DNA of 15,917 nt from NCBI GenBank assembly GCA_012521315.1, contig JAAYMP010000234.1:1-15917 (forward strand). Reading direction: 5' to 3'. Source of the DNA: Bacillota bacterium (GTDB taxonomy: Bacteria > Bacillota > UBA4882 > UBA10575). Position numbers and translations under genes: made by a program. The notes under the pieces were generated by a model that had not been told where the DNA came from, searched no databases, and worked only from the letters and a program-made list of their open reading frames with translations. This document shows, in pieces, positions 1 to 5,555 of this stretch (position 1 is the stretch's first letter; every line of letters begins with the position of its first letter).

Positions 1-376
1 CGGGATCGCCTTTCGATTGGATGTAAGCCGCCGTCCACGGCACCCCTTCTCCATTAACGTAGTAGAGTCCCCGGTCATGATCCGCGTAGTAAGCGCCCAA
101 GTCGGCCGCTTTAATCTCCTCAATGGAAGCCCGGTCCATCAGTTTATACACCAAAGTGCCGATGATCTCCAAATGGGCCAGTTCTTCCGTGCCGATATCC
201 GTTAAAATGCCTTTGGCTTGGGGAGTAGGCATATGGTAACGTTGGGTCAGATAACGCATGGAAGCGGCCAATTCCCCATCGGGCCCGCCATACTGGGTAA
301 TCAGGTATTTCGCCATTTTCACATTGGCCCGCCCAACCTTAGCCGGATACTGTAACTTTTTTTCATAGATCCACAT
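1..376 (-). CDS. cotJC: Spore coat protein CotJC, manganese-catalase-like (3' end outside window)
   Basis: The protein starts MWIYEKKLQYPAKV and about 125 residues are present before the window edge. The family is usually close to 190 residues, so roughly a third at the C terminus is missing because of the window, not decay. CotJC belongs to the manganese catalase (ferritin-like) family and sits in the spore coat of Bacillus and Clostridium relatives. Visible family features are the helix with GELAAS (Glu35) and the helix with EELAHLE (Glu65, His68), which supply metal ligands in this fold. The start codon lies 14 bases after the cotJB stop, and its GGGGGG ribosome binding site touches that stop codon, which implies translational coupling in a cotJA-cotJB-cotJC operon. 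Peroxide-detoxifying activity is a family property and is not shown here. Confidence 0.93.
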   Translation of the reverse strand, partial: MWIYEKKLQYPAKVGRANVKMAKYLITQYGGPDGELAASMRYLTQRYHMPTPQAKGILTDIGTEELAHLEIIGTLVYKLMDRASIEEIKAADLGAYYADHDRGLYYVNGEGVPWTAAYIQSKGDP

Positions 377-390
377 TCCAAATAACCCCC

Positions 391-645
391 CTATTCGTAA
401 CAGATTTCCCATGGCCAGGGCTCATTGATCCACTGCCAGGGATAAGCACTCGGTTCCTGCCAGGTCAAAGGGGCGTAACGGTCCTGATACTGCTGTTTAA
501 CCATGGTTAACTGCTGCACAAGGGAGTTGTATTCCATCAACGCCCGCTGGTCGGTGGGGTGCGTATCCAGATAAAGATGGAATTCCAAGACCGCAAACTC
601 AAGCGCCATCAACTCTTTGAGCATAGACAGCTGTTCTCGATCCAT
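391..645 (-). CDS. cotJB: Spore coat protein CotJB
   Basis: This 84-residue protein has the CotJB signature: an N-terminal helix (MDREQLSMLKELMALEFAV), then LYLDTHPTDQRAL around residues 25-37, and a C-terminal half rich in Trp, Pro and Tyr. I chose the ATG at 645 because an AAGGAGC ribosome binding site lies 6 bases upstream. An in-frame GTG at 663 would add six residues but lies ahead of that site and next to the cotJA stop. CotJB is a small partner of CotJA and CotJC in the inner spore coat; its biochemical role is not established. The gene sits between cotJA and cotJC with short gaps, as in other spore formers. Confidence 0.93.
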   Translation of the reverse strand: MDREQLSMLKELMALEFAVLEFHLYLDTHPTDQRALMEYNSLVQQLTMVKQQYQDRYAPLTWQEPSAYPWQWINEPWPWEICYE

Positions 646-659
646 CTTATTTGCTCCTT

Positions 660-806
660 TCACCTTTTATCTTTTCGGTATGGAAAGTATAGCTCGGGGA
701 AGATTGTTCCCCTCCGCAGACCTTCCATCGGCTCCCAGCGTTTGGAGAAGATCTGAAACGGAACATACGCCCTAGCCAAACGCATTTGGTCATTGGCGGT
801 GAACAT
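660..806 (-). CDS. cotJA: Spore coat associated protein CotJA (short form)
   Basis: A 48-residue ORF reads MFTANDQMRLARAYVPFQIF and continues through SKRWEPMEGLRRGTIFPELY to a C terminus FPYRKDKR. The segment LARAYVPFQ followed by EGLRRGTIFPELYFPY is the CotJA family core, in which a coat protein with repeated aromatic and proline residues promotes assembly of CotJC. The ATG has a very strong AAAGGAGGG ribosome binding site about 9 bases upstream. The protein is shorter than the roughly 80-residue Bacillus subtilis CotJA. Its TGA stop falls 14 bases before the cotJB start and overlaps the cotJB ribosome binding region, so it is the first gene of the operon. Expression in the mother cell late in sporulation is expected from the family. 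Confidence 0.9.
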   Translation of the reverse strand: MFTANDQMRLARAYVPFQIFSKRWEPMEGLRRGTIFPELYFPYRKDKR

Positions 807-881
807 CTGCACAATCCCTCCTTTGTAAACTCCCGAACAAGCGCCAACGGTGGTTTCAGATTACTATATCCTATTCCCAAC

Positions 882-895
882 GGCCATTAATGGCC
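882..895. promoter_or_regulatory. 14-bp perfect palindrome upstream of cotJA
   Basis: GGCCATTAATGGCC reads identically on both strands and lies about 75 bases upstream of the cotJA start. On the minus strand it is followed 16 bases later by GATATAGT, a partial match (5 of 8) to the sporulation sigma-E -10 element CATACAAT. The palindrome may therefore cover a -35 region or be an operator. Only the palindrome is directly visible; the promoter reading is weak inference. Confidence 0.35.
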
Positions 896-957
896 CCCCT
901 TGTACCAGGAAAATGCCCTTGTCCTATCAAGTGTCCGGTCTTCCCGAATAGTACAGA

Positions 958-988
958 AATGCCTTTGTCTGTAACAGACAAAGGCATT
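958..988. repeat. Perfect hairpin, 14-bp arms and 3-base loop
   Basis: AATGCCTTTGTCTG is followed by TAA and the exact reverse complement CAGACAAAGGCATT. A related copy of the left arm (AAATGCCCTTGTCC) occurs at 911-923. There is no clear T-run on either side, so it is not a textbook intrinsic terminator, although it could stop transcription arriving from the minus-strand tlpA-ccdA genes before the cotJ operon. A protein-binding dyad is the alternative. Confidence 0.6.
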
Positions 989-1142
989 TGTCAACCCGTA
1001 ATTTAAACAGTTTTATCGGGAGATTAAGGCGATTTTATGGGGAGGATTTCCAGCGCAAATGAATAATTATTTGGGTCATGTGAATCAAACAGTATTTTCA
1101 CGCCTCCTTCTTTGGGCCTTCAACAAGATACCTCTTAAGCCT

Positions 1143-1172
1143 TTGGGGCTAACATGCTCCTTTCAATATAAA
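1143..1172 (+). promoter_or_regulatory. Possible sigma-A promoter for the structured region or 64-aa gene
   Basis: TTGGGG at 1143-1148 is separated by 18 bases from TATAAA at 1167-1172 in an AT-rich patch. Transcription would start near 1180, giving a leader of about 160 bases before the gene at 1340. The -35 match is poor (3 of 6), so this is tentative. Confidence 0.3.
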
Positions 1173-1189
1173 TAAAACTGAGCAAGACC

Positions 1190-1303
1190 GTCGTCCACCT
1201 TGGCGTCCGCCGGCCGCTGAAATTCGTCGCCAGGTGGACGACCGACCCCAAAGGCGGGCCGGAACAGGTCGCGCCAATGGAAGCTTCGGTGCTCCCGCTG
1301 ACC
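1190..1303 (+). ncRNA. GC-rich structured region, candidate leader RNA or small RNA
   Basis: Two stems are visible. The first pairs 1190-1205 with 1228-1242 (GTCGTCCACCTTGGCG against CGCCAGGTGGACGAC, one bulged T). The second pairs GGTCGCG at 1267-1273 with CGC-T-GACC at 1296-1303 and has a cUUCGg sequence in its apical part. The first loop holds CGGCC (1211-1215), which could pair with GGCCG at 1257-1261 as a pseudoknot. The region lies between AT-rich flanks and ends shortly before the ribosome binding site of the 64-aa gene. I do not recognise it as tmRNA, RNase P, SRP RNA, T-box or a known riboswitch. The rest of the 807-1339 gap holds only the palindrome and hairpin listed separately. 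Confidence 0.4.
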
Positions 1304-1339
1304 GTTGAAATATTTTCTTAAGGTTAGAGGTGATCCCAA

Positions 1340-1534
1340 GTGTCCCGTTCCCGTTACAAGCACCGTCATTATCAATACACGCTGGATTTAGTCCCCAGCA
1401 CAATTACCCATCTCAAGGCTTGGGTCAAACTGAACGAATTTGACGAGCTTTGGGTGAAGACCTTTTTCGCCGATCTGAACCGCACCAAGAAAGATCCGTT
1501 CTGGGTCACCATCGCCCATGGGGATTTCATTTAG
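1340..1534 (+). CDS. Small protein of unknown function (64 aa)
   Basis: I do not recognise this family. The ORF begins with GTG and has GAGGTGATC upstream, which matches the complement of the 16S rRNA 3' end very well at a workable distance. That is the main reason to believe it is translated. The protein has a basic, aromatic N terminus (MSRSRYKHRHYQY), a central segment with three Trp residues and a C terminus ending WVTIAHGDFI. There is no signal peptide, membrane segment or obvious metal-binding motif; it looks like a small globular or oligomeric protein. Its TAG stop overlaps the TAA stop of the convergent ccdA gene inside the four bases TTAG. It may be expressed from the structured leader just upstream. 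A spurious ORF remains possible. Confidence 0.55.
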   Translation: MSRSRYKHRHYQYTLDLVPSTITHLKAWVKLNEFDELWVKTFFADLNRTKKDPFWVTIAHGDFI

Positions 1535-2262
1535 TCCGGCCACAAAAGGTCTTCCAGCGAGCGGCCACCCAGAACCTTATTTAAATAGAAGGTCAGCAGG
1601 GTAAAACGGTCGGTAACAAACAGAAGCCCGACACTGATCAGGAGCAAACCAGAGAGGAATGTAATCATCGCCGTGTAGCGACTTATTTTTTTTGACCATA
1701 GATAGAACCGGCGATAAGCCAGCGCCATCAAGAAAAAGGGGGTCGCCAACCCCAGCGCGTAAACGAAGAGCAGAAAGGTACCGGTGGCGATCTGCCCCGT
1801 GCTCCCGGCCAGGGTCAAGATCATCCCCAGGATCGGCCCGACGCAGGGTGTCCACCCAAAGGCAAAAGTGATCCCCGCCAGCAACCAACCGGCCACTCCG
1901 GCCAGGGGCTTTTTCATTTGAAAACGGAATTCCCGTTGCAAAGGGAAGAAGCGAAAGATGCCCCATTGCCCCAAGCCAAGCAGGATGAGCAGCCCGCCGC
2001 CGACTTTAAGAAAGACCACCCGGAACCCGGAAAGGTACTGCCCCAAAGCCGAAAAGGCCGCCCCCAGCAGCACAAAGACCAGGGTGAAGCCGAGGATAAA
2101 GGTGGCGGCGGCTTTCACCAACAGCCGCTGATCGTACTGCTCATCGGTGGGAAGGGCCCCGGTTAACACGGCCAGGTAACCGGGGGCCATGGCCAGAACA
2201 CACGGGGAAAAAAAGGAGAGTAATCCCGCGATAAAAGAAAGGAAAACACCGGGAGTCTCCAT
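1531..2262 (-). CDS. ccdA: CcdA-family thiol-disulfide membrane transporter
   Basis: This is a 243-residue polytopic membrane protein of the CcdA/DsbD transmembrane family, which carries reducing equivalents from cytoplasmic thioredoxin across the membrane to extracytoplasmic thioredoxin-like partners. Six hydrophobic segments fit residues about 4-28, 50-75, 83-103, 123-150, 160-183 and 195-217. The two redox cysteines are visible in the expected motifs: FFSPCVLAMAPGYL (Cys21) and GWTPCVGPILG (Cys140). The ATG start has an AAAGGAGG ribosome binding site about 8 bases upstream. The gene lies 33 bases downstream of a TlpA-like thioredoxin gene, its likely electron acceptor. The pair probably serves cytochrome c maturation, spore envelope maturation or repair of exported proteins; no cytochrome gene is in the window to decide. 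No terminator was seen, and its stop overlaps a convergent small gene. Confidence 0.93.
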   Translation of the reverse strand: METPGVFLSFIAGLLSFFSPCVLAMAPGYLAVLTGALPTDEQYDQRLLVKAAATFILGFTLVFVLLGAAFSALGQYLSGFRVVFLKVGGGLLILLGLGQWGIFRFFPLQREFRFQMKKPLAGVAGWLLAGITFAFGWTPCVGPILGMILTLAGSTGQIATGTFLLFVYALGLATPFFLMALAYRRFYLWSKKISRYTAMITFLSGLLLISVGLLFVTDRFTLLTFYLNKVLGGRSLEDLLWPD

Positions 2263-2295
2263 CAGTCGGTCCTCCTTTCATTTTGTCCTTCTCCG

Positions 2296-2826
2296 CTACC
2301 GCAGGTAGCGTTCCAGCTTGGTCTGGAGTTGTTCGTAAGTGAGCGCCCCGACAAAGATCTCAAGAATCCGTCCGTTGGGGTCAATAAAGACCGTCGTGGG
2401 CACCGCCCGGACCTGGTATTTGGTGGCGGCTTCTTCCTTGACGTCCCGGAGAATGGGAAACTCCATCTCCGCCGCCGCTACGAAGGCCTGCAATTCTTCC
2501 AGGGTGATGTTTTCCCAAGCATTCACAGCCAAAATTTCCAGGCCCCGCTCCCGGTATTCCCGGTAGAGGCGGACGAATTCGGGAATCTCGCGCCGGCAAG
2601 GCGGACACCAAGTCGCCCAGAAATTAACCAACGTCAGTTGGTTTTTCCGGTAAATATCCTTTAATTCCACCACTGCTCCGGAGAGGTCTTCCAACCGGAA
2701 ATTGGGGGCTGGCGCGCCCACGCGCGCCACTTCATTTTTTTCCTTACCACCCAGGTTGAACCCCAAACCCACCAGGAGCAGAATCACCAACAGCAAACCC
2801 GCGATGAACAACCCTTTTTTTGGCAT
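2296..2826 (-). CDS. Membrane-anchored TlpA/ResA-like thioredoxin-family protein
   Basis: The 176-residue product has an N-terminal signal anchor (residues about 5-24, LFIAGLLLVILLLVGLGFNL) and an extracytoplasmic thioredoxin domain. The opening segment APAPNFRLEDLSG is typical of the AhpC-TSA/TlpA group. The active site is WCPPC (Cys74, Cys77) in VNFWATWCPPCRREIPEF, and the cis-proline is Pro143 in RAVPTTVFIDPNGR, so the catalytic set is complete. In ResA, StoA and TlpA relatives this domain reduces disulfides in apocytochrome c or spore-cortex proteins, with electrons supplied by CcdA, which is the next gene. ResA and StoA cannot be told apart from sequence here. The ATG has GGGAGG 11 bases upstream, and a near-consensus promoter with a palindrome precedes it. 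Confidence 0.9.
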   Translation of the reverse strand: MPKKGLFIAGLLLVILLLVGLGFNLGGKEKNEVARVGAPAPNFRLEDLSGAVVELKDIYRKNQLTLVNFWATWCPPCRREIPEFVRLYREYRERGLEILAVNAWENITLEELQAFVAAAEMEFPILRDVKEEAATKYQVRAVPTTVFIDPNGRILEIFVGALTYEQLQTKLERYLR

Positions 2827-2841
2827 GATGATTAAAACCTC

Positions 2842-2853
2842 CCGTATATACGG
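2842..2853. promoter_or_regulatory. 12-bp palindrome at the tlpA start site, candidate operator
   Basis: CCGTATATACGG is a perfect palindrome lying immediately downstream of the predicted -10 box, around the expected transcription start and before the ribosome binding site. A second small dyad, GTATAC (2860-2865), overlaps the -10 region. A repressor bound here would block the tlpA-ccdA promoter. No regulator gene is nearby, so its identity is open. Confidence 0.45.
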
Positions 2854-2863
2854 TACTGGGTAT

Positions 2864-2892
2864 ACTATATATTAAATTAAGGTCTCTGTCAA
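2864..2892 (-). promoter_or_regulatory. Sigma-A-type promoter of tlpA-ccdA
   Basis: Read on the minus strand, TTGACA (2892-2887) is separated by exactly 17 bases from TATAGT (2869-2864). This is consensus at -35, five of six at -10, with ideal spacing. Transcription would start about 30 bases upstream of the tlpA ATG. Confidence 0.75.
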
Positions 2893-2955
2893 TCTTTCCT
2901 TGCCAGGCACTCCAGTTCAGCCCGGATCATATCAATAACCCGGGAGGGGATAAGA

Positions 2956-4047
2956 TTGAAGGCAGGACAGATCCGTCATTTTTTCGCCGGCGGAAATACC
3001 GGCGTTGGTTTCCATTCCTTTTATGATCAGGTGGTTGGCCCCGGACCGGACCATATTTATATTCTAAAAGGCGGCCCGGGCACAGGAAAGTCAACCTTCA
3101 TGAAACAGATCGGCGAAGCACTGCTGGCGCACGGTTTTGACCTTGAGTATCTCCATTGTTCATCGGATCATAATTCCCTTGATGGGCTGCTGATCCCTGC
3201 TTTAAAAACCGCCTTTCTTGATGGGACGGCGCCCCATACCATCGATCCGGTTTCTCCAGGGGCGGTCGATGAAATAATCGATCTCGGCGTCTTTTGGGAC
3301 TCCAAAGCTTTAAAAGCAAACCAAAGCCGGATCGTGGAAACCGGGAAAAAAAAGAAAGCCTGTTTCGAACGGGCTTATGTGTATTTAAATGCCGCCCTCG
3401 GCCTTTACCGGCATTGGCGGAAAACCAATTATTCCTGTTTAAACCAGGAGGCTTGGTTGTCCGCGCTGCATGAAATCAAAGCCGACCTCTTTGCCGGCTG
3501 TCAACCGACGGGGCGACAGGGACGCCTTCGTCACCTCTTTGCCAGTGCCATCACCGCCAACGGCCCCGTTCATTATTTAGAGTCACTGGGCGGGGCGGCC
3601 ACGCGCTTATATATCCTGGAGGGACCGCCCGGGACGGGCCGGGATGAAATTTTGAAGCGCCTGGTCACCACCGCGGTTGATCTTGGTCGCGACGTCGAAG
3701 TTTTCCACTGCGCCCTTGATCCGGCCAAATACGACCACCTTTGGCTCCCGGACCACAAGGCCGCTGTCTTCACCTCAACCTGGCCCCACCAATACCCGCC
3801 CGGTGGCGACCGCCGGTGCCGGTATATCGCCACCGGCGCTTTCCTCCAACCGGAACGGGGCCTAGACAACGATACCCGGGAAGAATTCCGCCTTGTCTTT
3901 TTAACCCTTTGGGAAAAGGCCCTCAGCTGGCTGGGCCAGGCCAAAAGATTCCACCAGGACCTCGAAGCACTTTACATCGCCAGGATGGATTTTAACCGGC
4001 TAACCCAACTCCGTAACAGCATTTTACACCGCTTGCTCCAACGTTAA
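2956..4047 (+). CDS. Duplicated P-loop ATPase (PRK06851-like family)
   Basis: The 363-residue protein contains two homologous halves. The first (about 9-98) runs FFAGGNTGVGF, then YILKGGPGTGKSTFMK with an intact Walker A (39-47), then YLHCSSDHNSLDGLLIP. The second (about 194-282) repeats the order: LFASAITANG, YILEGPPGTGRDEILK, VFHCALDPAKYDHLWLP. In the second half the Walker A lysine-serine is replaced by Arg-Asp (GRD), so it probably does not hydrolyse ATP. The layout fits the PRK06851-type ATP-binding proteins of Firmicutes, whose function is not established; that assignment is from memory of the family. The start is TTG, chosen because GGGAGGGG lies 6 bases upstream and no better start exists. 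It is transcribed divergently from tlpA. Confidence 0.8.
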   Translation: MKAGQIRHFFAGGNTGVGFHSFYDQVVGPGPDHIYILKGGPGTGKSTFMKQIGEALLAHGFDLEYLHCSSDHNSLDGLLIPALKTAFLDGTAPHTIDPVSPGAVDEIIDLGVFWDSKALKANQSRIVETGKKKKACFERAYVYLNAALGLYRHWRKTNYSCLNQEAWLSALHEIKADLFAGCQPTGRQGRLRHLFASAITANGPVHYLESLGGAATRLYILEGPPGTGRDEILKRLVTTAVDLGRDVEVFHCALDPAKYDHLWLPDHKAAVFTSTWPHQYPPGGDRRCRYIATGAFLQPERGLDNDTREEFRLVFLTLWEKALSWLGQAKRFHQDLEALYIARMDFNRLTQLRNSILHRLLQR

Positions 4048-4058
4048 CCCCCAGTCGG

Positions 4059-4142
4059 GTCGCCATCGCCGCATACAAAATTAAATAGAAAAAGATCAGT
4101 CAGCCCTCGCTTTCTCCAAAAACTCCTCGTCGCCATCGCCGC
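4059..4142 (+). repeat. Direct repeat, 70-bp period, two copies
   Basis: GTCGCCATCGCCGC occurs at 4059-4072 and 4129-4142. Similarity continues imperfectly for about 20 more bases into AAATAGAAAAAGA and AAATGAAAAAGAG. The repeats lie just after the P-loop ATPase stop and before the oxoamine synthase promoter. They look like a small duplication with no assigned role. Confidence 0.5.
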
Positions 4143-4180
4143 GTAAAAGCAAATGAAAAAGAGCAAGCAGGAAATAGGAG

Positions 4181-4208
4181 TTAACCAACGAATAGAATGC
4201 AGGATAAT
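4181..4208 (+). promoter_or_regulatory. Possible promoter of the oxoamine synthase gene
   Basis: TTAACC (4181-4186), a 16-base spacer and GATAAT (4203-4208) form a reasonable sigma-A promoter (four of six and five of six matches). Transcription would begin near 4215, downstream of the upstream in-frame ATG at 4197. This supports the ATG at 4236 as the real start. Confidence 0.4.
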
Positions 4209-4235
4209 ATTATGTACAAACGAGGTGTATCTTTT

Positions 4236-5426
4236 ATGGACTTATTTAAAAAATGTTATGATTATACTATGGCAAAAGAGGCGATGGCCGCCGGGTTGTA
4301 TCCTTATTTCCACGCGCTCCAATCGGGCCAGGATACCATCGTAACGATGAGCAACAAAGAGAATGTCCTCATGATCGGTTCCAACAATTATCTGGGTCTC
4401 ACCAGCGACCCGCGGGTCATCCAGGCCGCCATGGACGCGACCGCCAAATACGGCTCGGGCTGTTCCGGTTCCCGGTTCCTCAACGGGACCCTCGATCTCC
4501 ACGTCACGCTGGAAGAACGCCTGGCCCGCTTCATGCGGAAGGAAAAAGCCCTTCTCTTCTCGGCCGGTTTTTTAGCGAATTTGGGGATCATCTCCGCCAT
4601 TGCCGGACACGGCGATTACATCCTTTGCGACCGGGCGAACCACGCCAGCATCTATGACGGTTGTCGTCTATCCTTCGCCAAAATGTACAAATACGAACAT
4701 AACGACATGGACGACCTGGAAAGTCTCCTGAAAAAGCTGGGGAAAGACGCACCGAAACTGATCGTCACCGACGGCGTCTTCAGTATGGAGGGCGATCTGG
4801 CCAACTTGCCGGAGATTGTCCGCCTGGCCCGGAAATACAAAGCCCGTATCTTGGTGGACGACGCCCACGGTATTGGCGTCCTCGGCGCCAACGGGCGGGG
4901 CACCGCCGAGTATTTTGGCCTGGAAGACGAAGTGGACATGATTATGGGGACGTTCAGTAAATCCTTTGCTTCCCTCGGCGGTTTTCTCGTCGCGGCGGAG
5001 CCGGTCTGCCATTATGTGCAGCATGTCTCCCGGCCGCTGATCTTCACGGCGAGTATGACCCCGGCCGCCACCGGCGCCGCCCTGAAAGCCCTGGAGATCA
5101 TCGAAACCGAACCCGAACGCCGCCAGCATCTGCTGGCCCTCGCCGACCAGTTCCGGACCCGCCTGAAAGAACACGGCTTTATCGTCAGAGACGGTGTGAC
5201 CCCCATCATTCCCATCCTGGTCGGGGATATGCAAAAAACCTTCCTGGTCTGTAAGGTCCTTTTCGAGCACGGGGTGTATGTCAACCCGGTCGTCGCCCCC
5301 GCCGTCCCGGCGGATGCCACCTTGATCCGGACCAGCCTCACCGCCACCCACACCGCGGAACAGATCGACCGCGCCATCCAGACCTTGGTCGAAGTCGGCC
5401 GGGAACTAGCGATCATCCCCGCCTAG
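4236..5426 (+). CDS. PLP-dependent alpha-oxoamine synthase (KBL/BioF/serine palmitoyltransferase-like)
   Basis: This 396-residue fold-type I PLP enzyme belongs to the family that condenses an amino acid with an acyl-CoA or acyl-ACP and releases CO2. Visible family features are GSNNYLGL (48-55), GSGCSGSRFLNGT (73-85), the PLP-stacking His in NHAS (His136), DDAHGIGVLG (208-217) with the cofactor-binding Asp and His, and the Schiff-base lysine Lys242 in GTFSKSFASLGGF. The late RTSLTATHT (365-373) carries the substrate-carboxylate Arg. The FSKS context resembles serine palmitoyltransferases more than glycine C-acetyltransferase or BioF, which usually have LGKA; substrate remains unproven. No bio or threonine-degradation genes are adjacent. 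The start at 4236 has GAGGTG 8 bases upstream; an ATG at 4197 lacks a good site. A convergent short-chain dehydrogenase lies beyond the terminator. Confidence 0.88.
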   Translation: MDLFKKCYDYTMAKEAMAAGLYPYFHALQSGQDTIVTMSNKENVLMIGSNNYLGLTSDPRVIQAAMDATAKYGSGCSGSRFLNGTLDLHVTLEERLARFMRKEKALLFSAGFLANLGIISAIAGHGDYILCDRANHASIYDGCRLSFAKMYKYEHNDMDDLESLLKKLGKDAPKLIVTDGVFSMEGDLANLPEIVRLARKYKARILVDDAHGIGVLGANGRGTAEYFGLEDEVDMIMGTFSKSFASLGGFLVAAEPVCHYVQHVSRPLIFTASMTPAATGAALKALEIIETEPERRQHLLALADQFRTRLKEHGFIVRDGVTPIIPILVGDMQKTFLVCKVLFEHGVYVNPVVAPAVPADATLIRTSLTATHTAEQIDRAIQTLVEVGRELAIIPA

Positions 5427-5471
5427 CGCCAGGAGCGCATGGGCGCCGGTCGGTCACCGCACCACCGTACG

Positions 5472-5511
5472 AAAAGAGCCTCCTGCCCGCCAACGGACAG
5501 GAGGCTCTTTT
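5472..5511. terminator. Bidirectional intrinsic terminator
   Basis: AAAAGAGCCTCCTG (5472-5485) pairs perfectly with CAGGAGGCTCTTTT (5498-5511); inside, CCG and CGG can extend the stem. A-run and T-run flank the two sides, so it serves the plus-strand oxoamine synthase and the convergent minus-strand dehydrogenase. Confidence 0.92.
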
Positions 5512-5555
5512 ACCGATGAAAAGTCGCGTCAAAACATCCCGCGATTACCTGTTTG

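Noticed and set aside
647..880. 77-codon minus-strand ORF over cotJA
   Set aside because: It is out of frame with the clear CotJA sequence, which has a strong ribosome binding site and family residues.
1059..1175. 38-codon plus-strand ORF beginning MNNYLGHVNQ after GGGGAGGA
   Set aside because: The ribosome binding site is about 12 bases away, codon use is AT-rich and unlike neighbours, and the product shows no recognisable features.
1149..1403. 84-codon minus-strand ORF across the structured leader
   Set aside because: It has no ribosome binding site and its Arg/Gly/Pro-rich product reflects GC-rich stem sequence; it overlaps the better-supported 64-aa gene.
2921..2944. CCCGG/CCGGG pair in front of the P-loop ATPase ribosome binding site
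   Set aside because: Only five base pairs with a 14-base loop; too weak to claim translational control.
4668..5351. 227-codon minus-strand ORF antisense to the oxoamine synthase
   Set aside because: It is a shadow of the synthase reading frame with Gly/Asp/His-rich low-complexity composition, no family match, and no ribosome binding site.
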